A stretch of 64,000 nucleotides of DNA from Halopseudomonas xinjiangensis (GTDB lineage: Bacteria; Pseudomonadota; Gammaproteobacteria; Pseudomonadales; Pseudomonadaceae): positions 3,375,001-3,439,000 of the forward strand of contig NZ_LT629736.1 of assembly GCF_900104945.1 (NCBI RefSeq). Reading direction: 5' to 3'. Each line of letters opens with the position of its first letter. Within the stretch, counting starts at the first letter, position 1. The position numbers and the translations under genes are program-made. The notes under the pieces are model-generated. The model was given only the letters and a program-made list of their open reading frames with translations. It was not told the DNA's origin and did not search any database. This document shows positions 24,369 to 32,599 of this stretch, one piece after another.

Positions 24369-26021
24369 ATGAATAACTCCGCCGTACTGCAGACAATCAG
24401 AGACAAGTTTCCCGCGTCCGGCTTCAAGCCTGATCCGCGCACCGTGATGTTTGGCATCGCCATGCTCGCCGCTGTCATCGCGGTCGCTATCGCGATTTAT
24501 CTCTGGCGTGAACCGGCCGGCTTCAAGCCATTGTACGGCGCCGGTGAGAGCTATCAGGCGGCCGAGGTGATGCAGGTGCTCGACGCCCAGGCGATCCCCT
24601 ATCGCCTGCATCCGCAGAGCGGTCAGGTGCTGGTACGCGAAGATCAGCTGGCCGTGGCGCGGATGCAATTGTCTGCCCAGGGCGTGAGCGTCGCCGTGCC
24701 GCCGGGCTATGAACTGTTCGACCGTGACGAGCCGCTGGGCACCAGCCAGTTCGTCCAGGACGTTCGCCTCAAGCGCAGCCTGGAAGGTGAGCTGGCTCGA
24801 ACCGTGATGAGCCTGAAAGGAATCGAGCAGGCACGGGTGCATCTTGCCCGCGAAGAAAATCGCTCGTTTGTCGTCGGGCGGCGCCAGCCGGCCAAGGCGT
24901 CGGTCATGCTGCAACTGGCGCCGGGTACGCGCCTGGCGCCTGACCAGGTCAGCGCCATCGTCAATCTGGTCGCCAACAGCGTGCCGCAACTGTCGGCGGC
25001 TGACGTGAGCGTCGTCGATCAGCACGGCGCGCTGCTGTCGCGCGGCCTGGAAGCCTGGGGCGGGCCGAGCCGCAACTGGCAGGTCCTGGACGACTACCAG
25101 AACAAGACGACCGCCAATATTGAAGAAGTGCTGGCGCCCGTCCTTGGTTCAGGCAATTACCGCATCAGCGTCGCTGCCGATGTGGACTTCAGTCAGCGGG
25201 AAGAAACGGTACAGACCTTCGGCGACGCGCCTCGGCTTCGCGACGAAAACCTGCGTAGCGAAAGCGCTATCGACCAGCTGGCTCTGGGTGTGCCGGGTTC
25301 CCTGGCCAACCGGCCATTGCAGAAGCCTGCGGACGGGGAAGAAGGCGCGGACAAGGAGAACCAGGCGGCCACGTCGCTGCGTGAGGAATCCACGCGCAAG
25401 CTCGACTACGACCAGTCGGTGATGCACGTCAAACACGCGCCCTTTGCCCTGCGCCAGCAAAGCATTGCCGTGGTGCTGAACGCGTCCAGCGCTCCCGAGG
25501 GCGGCTGGAGCGAAGAGGCGCGGGCCGAGATCGAGGCCATGGTACGCAGCGCTGCCGGTTTCAACGCCGAACGGGGTGATCAGGTGACATTGAGCATTCT
25601 GCCTTTCTCCCAGACCGCCTCGATCCTCGAAGAGCAACCCTGGTGGGAGAACGCGGGCATCCTGTCCTGGGCCCGTCTCGGTGCCCTCGCGTTGCTGGCG
25701 ATATTGTTGCTGCTATTCGTCGTGCGCCCGGCGATGCGCGCAGTCAGCCGTAGCGATCAACAGCCTGCCGACACGGAATTGCCTGAGCTTGCGGCTCCGG
25801 AAGTCGAGCGGATGACGCTGCAACAGCCTGAAGAGCGGCCGTCGTTGAGCATTCTCAGCGAGCTGAGTCCGCTCGCCGAAATCCGCCTGCCGGCGCCTAA
25901 CTCGGGCCTCGAGCTTCAGGTCGAACATCTGCAAATGCTCGCACGCAACGACCCGGAGCGGGTTTCGGAAGTGCTCAAGCATTGGATCGGTCGTAACGAC
26001 CGCGACATCAACCCTGCCTGA
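24369..26021 (+). CDS. fliF: Lateral flagellar MS-ring protein FliF
   Basis: Inner-membrane ring protein of 550 residues. It has an N-terminal membrane segment (about residues 27-45), the YscJ/FliF ring-building domain (P-L-Y-G, then the block E-L-A-R-T-V-M-S-L-K-G-I-E-Q-A-R-V-H-L), a long variable periplasmic insert, a second membrane segment near residue 440 and the cytoplasmic C-terminal tail (V-S-E-V-L-K-H-W-I) that binds FliG. Length and both ends are complete. It follows fliE by six bases. Confidence 0.96.
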   Translation: MNNSAVLQTIRDKFPASGFKPDPRTVMFGIAMLAAVIAVAIAIYLWREPAGFKPLYGAGESYQAAEVMQVLDAQAIPYRLHPQSGQVLVREDQLAVARMQLSAQGVSVAVPPGYELFDRDEPLGTSQFVQDVRLKRSLEGELARTVMSLKGIEQARVHLAREENRSFVVGRRQPAKASVMLQLAPGTRLAPDQVSAIVNLVANSVPQLSAADVSVVDQHGALLSRGLEAWGGPSRNWQVLDDYQNKTTANIEEVLAPVLGSGNYRISVAADVDFSQREETVQTFGDAPRLRDENLRSESAIDQLALGVPGSLANRPLQKPADGEEGADKENQAATSLREESTRKLDYDQSVMHVKHAPFALRQQSIAVVLNASSAPEGGWSEEARAEIEAMVRSAAGFNAERGDQVTLSILPFSQTASILEEQPWWENAGILSWARLGALALLAILLLLFVVRPAMRAVSRSDQQPADTELPELAAPEVERMTLQQPEERPSLSILSELSPLAEIRLPAPNSGLELQVEHLQMLARNDPERVSEVLKHWIGRNDRDINPA

Positions 26022-26040
26022 ACCAGTCGGATAACAGTCT

Positions 26041-27051
26041 ATGAGCAATCTTAATACGCGCAGGCAGATGAGCTCCGTCGAGCAGGCAGCAATCCTCATG
26101 TTGAGCATGGATGACGCCACCTCTGCCGGCGTCCTCAAGCACTTCTCCCGTGAGGAAATCGTTGCGATCAGCCAGGCCATGGCGCGCTTGAGCAACGTCA
26201 AGCAGCCGATGGTCACCGAGGTGATCGGCCGGTTTTTCGAAGACTATCGCGAGCAGAGCGGCATCAAGGGCGCCTCGCGTGGCTATTTGAGCGGCATGCT
26301 CGGCAAGGCGCTGGGCGGTGATATCACCCGCAATCTGCTCGACAGCATCTACGGCGAGGAAATCCGCGCCAAGATGGCCAAGATGGAGTGGATCGATCCC
26401 AAGCAGTTCGCTGCTTTGATCGCCAAGGAACATGCGCAGATGCAGGCGGTGTTTCTGGCGTTTCTGCCTCCGGCCATGGCGGCCGAGGTGCTGGAAAGCA
26501 TGCCGCCCTCGCGTCAGGACGAGCTGCTGTTTCGCATCGCCAACCTCAATGAGGTCAACAGCGATGTGATCCGCGAACTCGAACAGCTGATCGATCGCAG
26601 CATCGCCGTGCTGACCAACCAGGGCTCGCAGGTTCGCGGCGTCAAGCAGGCGGCGGACATCATGAACCGCTTCAAGGGCAACCGCGATCAGATGTTCGAG
26701 TTGCTACGGGCTCACAGCGACGAGCTGGTCAGCCAGATCGAAGACGAGATGTACGACTTCTTCATTCTCTCCAGGCAGACCGAAGAGGTTCTGCTGGTTC
26801 TGCTTGAAGCCATTCCGCTGGAAGAGTGGGTCGTCGCGCTCAAGGGCGCCGAGCCCGAGTTGGTCAAAGCCATTCAAAACGCCATGCCCAAGCGTCAACG
26901 TCAGCAGATGGAATCGATCAGTCGGCGCCAGGGCCCGGTGCCCATGAGCCGGATAGAACAGGTTCGCAAGGACATCATGGCCATGGTTCGGGAGATGTCC
27001 GTCAATGGCGAGCTGCAGCTCCAGCTGTTCCGTGAACAGACCATCGAATAA
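26041..27051 (+). CDS. fliG: Lateral flagellar motor switch protein FliG
   Basis: Torque-generating rotor protein, 336 residues, with the N-terminal FliF-binding domain (E-Q-A-A-I-L-M-L-S-M), middle domain and C-terminal domain. Two places differ from the usual sequence as I know it: the FliM-binding motif E-H-P-Q reads E-H-A-Q, and the torque helix, normally with D-D-R, reads S-R-Q-T-E-E. The second change may mean another charge pattern at the stator contact, fitting its own stator LafT/LafU. The end (S-R-I-E-Q-V-R-K-D-I) is typical. Confidence 0.95.
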   Translation: MSNLNTRRQMSSVEQAAILMLSMDDATSAGVLKHFSREEIVAISQAMARLSNVKQPMVTEVIGRFFEDYREQSGIKGASRGYLSGMLGKALGGDITRNLLDSIYGEEIRAKMAKMEWIDPKQFAALIAKEHAQMQAVFLAFLPPAMAAEVLESMPPSRQDELLFRIANLNEVNSDVIRELEQLIDRSIAVLTNQGSQVRGVKQAADIMNRFKGNRDQMFELLRAHSDELVSQIEDEMYDFFILSRQTEEVLLVLLEAIPLEEWVVALKGAEPELVKAIQNAMPKRQRQQMESISRRQGPVPMSRIEQVRKDIMAMVREMSVNGELQLQLFREQTIE

Positions 27052-27062
27052 GCGGAGGCAAC

Positions 27063-27767
27063 ATGGCAGTCAAGGTGATCAAGGGGAGCGGCAAGCCCTG
27101 GCGTAGCTACCGGTTCCCGCCGCTGTGCACGGGCCCGCGCGTATTGGGCGGTGATCTGCAGCAGGCGGACCAGGCAAGTCTTCAGCAAGCGGTTACTGAT
27201 GGCTACCGCGACGGGACCGAACGCGGCTATCAGGAAGGCCTGCAACAGGGCCTCGAAGCCGGACGCCGTCAGGGCTTCGATGAAGGCTGCGAGCAAGGCC
27301 GGCAACGGGGGTTCGAGGAAGGCCGCTATCAGGGGCTGCAGGTGTTCGAGCAGGCCAGCGCGCCGTTGGAAACCATGCGCAAGGAGCTACGCAATTACCT
27401 TGATGAACAGGACAGCAAGACTCGCAAGGACTTGCTGGAGCTGGTGCGCAAGGTGGCTCGACAGGTCATTCGCTGCGAGCTGACGATCAACCCCACCCAG
27501 TTGCTGGCGCTGGCCGAGGAAGCATTGGCGAGCATGCCGGGGGATCAGGGCGAGGTGCAGATTCTGCTCAACCCCGAAGAGTACGCGCGCATCAAGGACA
27601 TCGATCCGGAGCGTGCCGAAGGCTGGCGCCTGGTGCCCAGCGAGCGTCTGGCGCTGGGTGAGTGCCGCGTGATTACCGACCAAGCCGAGGCGGACATCGG
27701 TTGCCAGCAGCGGCTGGACTCGTGCATGGATACGCTGGCCGAACACTTGAAGGTCGCCAAGGCATGA
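27063..27767 (+). CDS. fliH: Lateral flagellar export protein FliH
   Basis: A 234-residue regulator of the export ATPase FliI, acting at the C-ring. The N-terminal third contains the G-x3-G repeats typical of FliH (G-Y-R-D-G, G-Y-Q-E-G, G-L-E-A-G, G-F-D-E-G and others), predicted to form a helix dimer; the C-terminal part resembles the V-ATPase E-subunit stalk. GGAGG precedes the ATG. Its stop overlaps the fliI start (ATGA). Confidence 0.94.
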   Translation: MAVKVIKGSGKPWRSYRFPPLCTGPRVLGGDLQQADQASLQQAVTDGYRDGTERGYQEGLQQGLEAGRRQGFDEGCEQGRQRGFEEGRYQGLQVFEQASAPLETMRKELRNYLDEQDSKTRKDLLELVRKVARQVIRCELTINPTQLLALAEEALASMPGDQGEVQILLNPEEYARIKDIDPERAEGWRLVPSERLALGECRVITDQAEADIGCQQRLDSCMDTLAEHLKVAKA

Positions 27768-29098
27768 GCGTACGCGAGGCGTTCAGTCTCGATGATGCGC
27801 TGCGCTCGCTGGAGAACGTGCAGCTGGCCAAGGTCAGCGGCCGCCTGGTGCGGGTATCCGGTCTGCTGCTGGAAAGTCTCGGCTGTCAGCGCATGACAGG
27901 CCAGCGATGTCTGGTCGAGCAGGGCGATGGCAGCATGCTGGAAGCTCAGGTGGTGGGCTTCGATCGGGATATTACCTATCTGATGCCATTCAAGAAGCCG
28001 GTCGGGCTGACTGCCGGCTCGCGGGTGTTCCCGGCCAAGGACGAAGCCGTGCTGCATATCGACGAGTCCTGGCTCGGCCGCGTGGTCAATGGGCTTGGCG
28101 AGCCGCTGGACGAGCTGGGCAAGCTCGACGGCCGCGACGTGTTGCCCACCGAGTTGCCCAACGTACACCCGCTGCGCCGGCAACCGGTCAGCGAACCATT
28201 GGACGTTGGCGTGCGCGCGATCAATTCCATGCTGACGCTTGGCAAGGGCCAACGGGTCGGTCTGTTCGCCGGTAGCGGCGTCGGCAAGAGCGTATTGCTG
28301 GGCATGATTACCCGCCAGACCAAGGCCGATGTCGTGGTGGTCGGGTTGATCGGCGAACGTGGCCGCGAGGTGCAGGAATTCCTGTTGCACTCGCTCGGCC
28401 CGGAAGGGCTGAAGAAGGCCGTCGTGGTGGTTGCGCCGGCCAACGAGTCGCCGCTGATGCGACTCAAGGCGACCGAGCTGTGTCACAGCATCGCCGCTTA
28501 TTTTCGCGACCAGGGCAATGATGTCCTGCTGCTGGTGGATTCGCTGACCCGTTACGCTATGGCTCAGCGTGAAATCGCCCTGGCGCTCGGCGAGCCACCG
28601 GCGACCAAGGGCTACCCTCCGTCCGTGTTCGGCCTCTTGCCTGAACTGGTCGAGAGTGCCGGCAACGGCGACGCCATCCGCGGCAGCCTGAGTGCGCTGT
28701 ACACCGTACTGGCCGAAGGCGACGACCAGCAGGATCCGGTGGTCGACTGCGCCCGGGCGATCCTCGACGGACATATCGTGCTGTCCCGCAAGCTGGCGGA
28801 TGTCGGCCATTATCCGGCGATCGATATTGCCGCCTCGGTCAGCCGCTGCATGTCACAGGTGACGAGCCCGGAACATCAGGCCGCGGCACGCAAACTCAAG
28901 GAGCTGTACAGCACCTTCGAAAAGATTCGGGAGATGATTCCGCTGGGGGGCTATACGCCCGGCATGGACGGTAAAACGGATCGATCGGTACAGCTGGCGC
29001 CACGCATCGAACGCTTTCTGCGCCAGGAAGTGCGCGATGAGGCCGAGTTCGAACAGAGCGTTGCGGCGCTAACCAAGCTGGTCAAGAGTCCCGCATGA
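27764..29098 (+). CDS. fliI: Lateral flagellar export ATPase FliI
   Basis: A 444-residue ATPase related to the F1 beta subunit, forming a hexamer below the export gate and unfolding substrates. It has Walker A G-S-G-V-G-K-S, Walker B L-L-L-V-D-S-L-T-R-Y and the type III ATPase block G-E-P-P-A-T-K-G-Y-P-P-S-V-F. It starts in the fliH stop (ATGA) and ends in the fliJ start (ATGA), so the three genes are tightly coupled. Confidence 0.97.
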   Translation: MSVREAFSLDDALRSLENVQLAKVSGRLVRVSGLLLESLGCQRMTGQRCLVEQGDGSMLEAQVVGFDRDITYLMPFKKPVGLTAGSRVFPAKDEAVLHIDESWLGRVVNGLGEPLDELGKLDGRDVLPTELPNVHPLRRQPVSEPLDVGVRAINSMLTLGKGQRVGLFAGSGVGKSVLLGMITRQTKADVVVVGLIGERGREVQEFLLHSLGPEGLKKAVVVVAPANESPLMRLKATELCHSIAAYFRDQGNDVLLLVDSLTRYAMAQREIALALGEPPATKGYPPSVFGLLPELVESAGNGDAIRGSLSALYTVLAEGDDQQDPVVDCARAILDGHIVLSRKLADVGHYPAIDIAASVSRCMSQVTSPEHQAAARKLKELYSTFEKIREMIPLGGYTPGMDGKTDRSVQLAPRIERFLRQEVRDEAEFEQSVAALTKLVKSPA

Positions 29099-29520
29099 AA
29101 GAACAGATACAGACGCTCTCGCGCCTGGCGCAGCTACGCAACAATACTGTCCAGCAGATGCTCGGTCGGGTCGGCTATCAGCAGAGCCTCTGCCAGCGTT
29201 ATCGCAACAATATCGAAGGTCTGAGCAGGCTGTGTAGTTACACCGCGCCGATGACCACGCCCTTGCAACGGGACAACCAGCATCGTTACAAGGCGACGCT
29301 GCACAAGATGATCGAGCTGCAGCGACGCGAGCTGGCGGTGGCGGAAGCGGGGCTGGAGCGCATCCGCGAAGAATTGCTCGCCGCCCGGCGCAACGAAAAG
29401 GTCATCACCCAAGTGCTCGACGGCAAGGTCCAGGAGTGGAGTCAGGAGCTTGCCAGGCACGAGCAGAAGATTCAGGATGGCCTGGCTTCACAGGCATGGC
29501 TGCGCGCCCACGAAATCTGA
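29095..29520 (+). CDS. fliJ: Lateral flagellar export chaperone FliJ
   Basis: A 141-residue helical, highly charged protein of FliJ size and position directly after fliI (ATGA overlap). Sequence similarity among FliJ proteins is low, so the call rests mainly on length, coiled-coil-like composition (heptads across about residues 5-130) and gene order. FliJ fits into the FliI hexamer and recycles chaperones of late substrates. Confidence 0.85.
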   Translation: MKEQIQTLSRLAQLRNNTVQQMLGRVGYQQSLCQRYRNNIEGLSRLCSYTAPMTTPLQRDNQHRYKATLHKMIELQRRELAVAEAGLERIREELLAARRNEKVITQVLDGKVQEWSQELARHEQKIQDGLASQAWLRAHEI

Positions 29521-29534
29521 TGTGAAAAAAGATT

Positions 29535-29561
29535 TAATCGCTGGTGCGCTGCGGTCGCCTG
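29535..29561 (+). promoter_or_regulatory. LafS (sigma-28)-type promoter of flgMN
   Basis: TAAT, exactly 15 bases, GTCGCCTG, located between fliJ and flgM. It is the same motif as before the flagellin genes. Sigma-28 control of its own anti-sigma factor flgM is the usual feedback arrangement. The flgM ATG follows 31 bases later. Confidence 0.65.
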
Positions 29562-29592
29562 TAGGTTTCAATCACACTCGTTGGACGTAATC

Positions 29593-29871
29593 ATGGACAT
29601 CACCAGGCCCAGCATCACCGGCTCACGGCCGATCACCGACACCAGCGCCGCACAGGTTGGCGAGCGTTCGGCTGTCGCCAAACCGGCGTCTCCCGTCCAG
29701 GCTCCAGCCGTGCGACCGGACGCCTTGCATGCAGCGCTGCAGGCGCTGCCCGAGGTGGACATGGATCGCGTTGCCGCGCTGCGGCAGGCACTGGCCGAAG
29801 GCAGCCTCGACACCAGTCCGCAGAATCTCGCCACCGATATGCTGGCCTTCCATCGGGGCAGCCGTCGTTGA
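29593..29871 (+). CDS. flgM: Anti-sigma-28 factor FlgM (lateral)
   Basis: A 92-residue inhibitor of the lateral sigma-28 factor, secreted once the hook is complete. The C-terminal segment V-D-M-D-R-V-A-A-L-R-Q-A-L-A-E-G with the following helix is the FlgM sigma-binding pattern; the N-terminal half is disordered and Pro/Ala-rich, as expected for an exported protein. The ATG at 29593 fits the FlgM N-terminus (M-D-I-T-R-P); a TTG 12 bases earlier is the alternative. The gene follows fliJ here, whereas lateral clusters usually have flgMN beside flgA. Confidence 0.88.
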   Translation: MDITRPSITGSRPITDTSAAQVGERSAVAKPASPVQAPAVRPDALHAALQALPEVDMDRVAALRQALAEGSLDTSPQNLATDMLAFHRGSRR

Positions 29872-30308
29872 ACTCGCGGGATCGCCTGCTGGCGGCACTT
29901 GATCAGGATATCCAGCAGGACCTGGTCAGCTATCGCCAACTGTTGGCGTTGAGCCAGTCGCTGCATGTGCAGCTGCTGCAACGTGACGCGCAGGCGGTCG
30001 AAGATACCAATCACGCCATTGCCGTACTCGTCGAACAAGCCTCGGCCCGCGCTCAGCGGCGGAGTCGTATACTCTCGGCGTTTTCGCTGAAAGCCGAGGA
30101 GCAGGGCATGAATATCCTCTTCGCCTCGTGCGGTCGCGAAGTGCGCGACGGATTGGAAGCTGGCTGGGCGCAGCTTGGCCGGCTGGTCGACGCCTGCCGG
30201 CAACAGAACGACTACAACGCTCAGCTGCTGGCAATGCAGCATTCCATCCTTGACCACCTGCTTGGCCAGACTGCCCAGGCCGATATCTACGCTCCCCAGT
30301 ACTACTGA
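29868..30308 (+). CDS. flgN: Hook-filament junction chaperone FlgN (lateral)
   Basis: A 146-residue helical protein with the FlgN-type pattern (N-terminal long helix, then L-L-Q-R-D-A-Q-A-V and the C-terminal amphipathic helix). FlgN is the export chaperone of FlgK and FlgL. It starts with TTG inside the flgM stop (TTGA), an unusual start codon that makes sense as a coupled start. It is the last gene of the lafK-fliE-flgN block. Confidence 0.85.
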   Translation: MNSRDRLLAALDQDIQQDLVSYRQLLALSQSLHVQLLQRDAQAVEDTNHAIAVLVEQASARAQRRSRILSAFSLKAEEQGMNILFASCGREVRDGLEAGWAQLGRLVDACRQQNDYNAQLLAMQHSILDHLLGQTAQADIYAPQYY

Positions 30309-30509
30309 TCCGGTTTCGCCGGGATCTGTCGCATCCTCGTTGTTCTGTCTTAATCATTTCCCCTTCCGCGTCGCCTGTATTGTCCATCAGGCCGGCTTTC
30401 GCCCGGCAGCGGAAAATTCATTTCCGCTGTGGGTTCCGCTTGCCGCCGATGGGAAAGGAAGTTGCTCTGTCCCTGAGAAAAAACCTATATAAAACAACAG
30501 ATTCTGGCT
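30309..30509. other. Control region between flgN and fliD
   Basis: About 200 bases without a gene. It contains short hairpins just after flgN (near 30311-30327 and 30391-30407) that may end the upstream transcript, and the palindrome listed separately, followed by further TTCCGC repeats near 30434-30441. It leads into the sigma-54 promoter. Confidence 0.5.
30407..30429. promoter_or_regulatory. Palindrome, candidate LafK enhancer site upstream of fliD
   Basis: Perfect inverted repeat CAGCGGAAA / TTTCCGCTG with nine-base arms and a five-base centre. It lies about 80-100 bases before the -24 element of the sigma-54 promoter, the distance at which activators of this class normally bind. A partial copy of the arm (CAGCGGAAG) occurs upstream of lafK near 22258. 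It could also be an RNA hairpin ending the flgN transcript, but no T-run follows. Confidence 0.5.
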
Positions 30510-30525
30510 TGGCACGGTAGTTGCT
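30510..30525 (+). promoter_or_regulatory. Sigma-54 promoter of the fliD operon
   Basis: TGGCACG-N4-TTGCT, a full match to the sigma-54 consensus with GG at -24 and GC at -12 separated by ten bases. The ATG of fliD lies about 15 bases after the expected start of transcription. LafK is the expected activator. Confidence 0.93.
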
Positions 30526-30550
30526 ATCTACTAGGAAGAGGATACCCACG

Positions 30551-31900
30551 ATGAACTTTGATTCCAATTACGCGCAAAGCATGGCTACGCAGTTGGCCCA
30601 ATACGAGGTGCAGGCCCCGCTGGCTCGGTTCGACCGTAAAGAGGCGCTTTATCGCGGCCAGCTCGATGCGCTGAACAAGCTGGATAGCGCCCTGAAGACC
30701 TTCCGCACCGCGGTGCGTGATCTGAAAGGCGTGGGTACCGCTTCCATGCTGGTGAACAAGGCGACCATGAGTCAGGAAGGCGTGGCTACGGCTACCGTGG
30801 GCACAACGGCGGTGCCGGGCACCTATCAGTTCGTCGTGGAGCAGCTGGCCAGCCAGCACCAGATGGCTTTGACCAACATGCAGCCGATCAGCGCGGCGAC
30901 CACTGGTGACTTCAAGATCAGTGTGGGTACGCAGCAGTTCGCTATCAACCTGAGCACCGCTGATTCTGACGCGGACGGCCAGATAACACCGGCTGAACTG
31001 TCAACGGCGATCAACCAGGCCGCCGACAACACGGGTGTCAGCACGACGCTGGTGAGCAACGGTGGCCAGGTATCGCTGGTACTCACCAGTGACGCCAGTG
31101 GCACCGCCAATGCCCTCACATTGAGTTCGACCGATGCAGGCTTTCAGACCGTGCTCGATGGTCAGACCGAGCTGACCGCAGCGAGCGACGCCAAGGTTCG
31201 CCTGGGCGGTGCTACCGGCATGGAGCTGGTTAGCTCAAGCAACACCTTCGATAACCTGGTCGATGGCGTGAGTCTGACTTTCCAGCGCGTGCATGCCGCG
31301 GGCGAAACCCCGTTGAGCGTCACCATCGGACAGGATGGCGAAGCAACCAAAGCCAAGGCGAAGACGTTCGTCGATGCGGTCAATGCACTGATGGCCAGCT
31401 TCGACAGCCTCACCGCCAGTGGAAACGAAAGCGCTAAGCGCGGGCCGTTGGCCGGCGACTCAACCATTCGGTCGATCGAGAGCATGGTCAATCGCGAACT
31501 GCGCAACGTGTTCGGAGGCGCGCGGCTGATGGACTTTGGCATCAGCTCCGATCGTAACGGTCTGCTGCAGCTGGACACCGCGAAGCTGGAAAAGGCGGTC
31601 GCCGCCGATCCCGACGCGTTCGATCAGCTGTTCGCCGGAGAGAACAATCTCCTCGCGACGCTGGAAGAGAAGCTCGGCCTGTACACCAACTCCACCAACG
31701 GCGTGATGAAAAGCCGCAAGGACAGCGTGGACATGGCGCTTCGCCGTAACGAAAGCCAGATGGCCCTCATTGAACAGCAATACGACCGCAGCTACGCCCG
31801 CTATCTGACCCAGTTCACCAGCATGATGCAGATGATGCAGGCGATGGAGCAGACCCAGGGCATGTTTGCCACGCAACAATCACAGAGCACGTTTGCATGA
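30551..31900 (+). CDS. fliD: Lateral filament cap protein FliD (LafB)
   Basis: Filament-capping protein of 449 residues. N- and C-terminal coiled-coil parts (F-D-S-N-Y-A-Q-S-M-A-T-Q-L-A; end with Q-F-T-S-M-M-Q-M-M-Q-A-M-E-Q-T) flank FliD_N and FliD_C domains (Q-L-A-S-Q-H-Q, V-D-G-V-S-L-T-F, and the FliD_C block R-S-I-E-S-M-V-N). It is exported and sits at the filament tip. The start at ATG 30551 has GGAAGAGG upstream, 30 bases into the longer frame. It is the first gene of fliDSTKLA-motAB. Confidence 0.95.
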   Translation: MNFDSNYAQSMATQLAQYEVQAPLARFDRKEALYRGQLDALNKLDSALKTFRTAVRDLKGVGTASMLVNKATMSQEGVATATVGTTAVPGTYQFVVEQLASQHQMALTNMQPISAATTGDFKISVGTQQFAINLSTADSDADGQITPAELSTAINQAADNTGVSTTLVSNGGQVSLVLTSDASGTANALTLSSTDAGFQTVLDGQTELTAASDAKVRLGGATGMELVSSSNTFDNLVDGVSLTFQRVHAAGETPLSVTIGQDGEATKAKAKTFVDAVNALMASFDSLTASGNESAKRGPLAGDSTIRSIESMVNRELRNVFGGARLMDFGISSDRNGLLQLDTAKLEKAVAADPDAFDQLFAGENNLLATLEEKLGLYTNSTNGVMKSRKDSVDMALRRNESQMALIEQQYDRSYARYLTQFTSMMQMMQAMEQTQGMFATQQSQSTFA

Positions 31901-32301
31901 ACGATTTCCTCCTTGAAGACAGCTACGAGCAGTATCGCTCGGTAGACCTCGAAGCCAAGGCCGCATCGGCCTCTCCCTATGATCTCGTACTGGTCCTGGT
32001 CGATGGCTTGCTCGACGAGCTGGCCCGCGCACGCGGGCATATCGAAGGCCGACGCTACCAGCAGAAAGGCGCGTCGCTGGAAAAGTGCATGAACATCCTC
32101 AACGGCCTCAGCAGTGCGCTGGATTTCGACAACGGCGGGGAAGTGGTGGCCGGGCTCGCGCGGCTGTACGACTACTGCATTTACCGCCTTTCAGATGTCA
32201 GCGTCACGCTGTCGGTCGAGGGTATCGATGAGGTCATTGCGTTGGTCGGCACCCTGCGCGAAGGCTGGGAAGGCGTTAATGCAGCACGCAAAGCCTCATA
32301 G
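31897..32301 (+). CDS. fliS: Flagellin export chaperone FliS (LafC)
   Basis: A 134-residue cytoplasmic chaperone that binds the flagellin C-terminus. Typical FliS pattern: tyrosine in the N-terminal E-Q-Y-R-S-V-D-L-E-A-K-A-A-S-A-S-P-Y-D-L-V, then L-L-D-E-L-A-R-A and helix bundle. It begins in the stop codon of fliD (ATGA) and its end overlaps fliT. Confidence 0.93.
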   Translation: MNDFLLEDSYEQYRSVDLEAKAASASPYDLVLVLVDGLLDELARARGHIEGRRYQQKGASLEKCMNILNGLSSALDFDNGGEVVAGLARLYDYCIYRLSDVSVTLSVEGIDEVIALVGTLREGWEGVNAARKAS

Positions 32302-32599
32302 CGCCCGGCTTGCCGGGGTGCTTCAGCAGCTGCGTGCGGCGCTCGATGCGTCGGACTGGGATGCGATCGGATCGAGCAACCTGATGATCCGTGAGCTGCT
32401 CGCCTGGTTGCCGGCGGATAGCGCGCTAGACGAGCAGGCCCGGCAGCTCAAGCAGGACCTGCAGGCCCTGCATGCCGAGGCGCTTACCCGCTGCCGGGCG
32501 GAGTGCGATCGGCTGCGTGACGTGTTGCATAGCCATACCGAACATGCCGAAGGCCGCTCGGCCTACATGCAGATAGACAGTTTAGGAGACGGTAGATGA
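32279..32599 (+). CDS. FliT/LafD-like chaperone
   Basis: A 106-residue helical, Leu-rich protein. Sequence is weakly conserved in this family, so the call rests on size, helix content and position between fliS and fliK, where lateral clusters have lafD (fliT). FliT-type proteins bind FliD and the export ATPase. The ATG at 32279 lies inside the end of fliS (23 bases of overlap) with GGAAGG upstream; the stop overlaps fliK by ATGA. Confidence 0.7.
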   Translation: MQHAKPHSARLAGVLQQLRAALDASDWDAIGSSNLMIRELLAWLPADSALDEQARQLKQDLQALHAEALTRCRAECDRLRDVLHSHTEHAEGRSAYMQIDSLGDGR

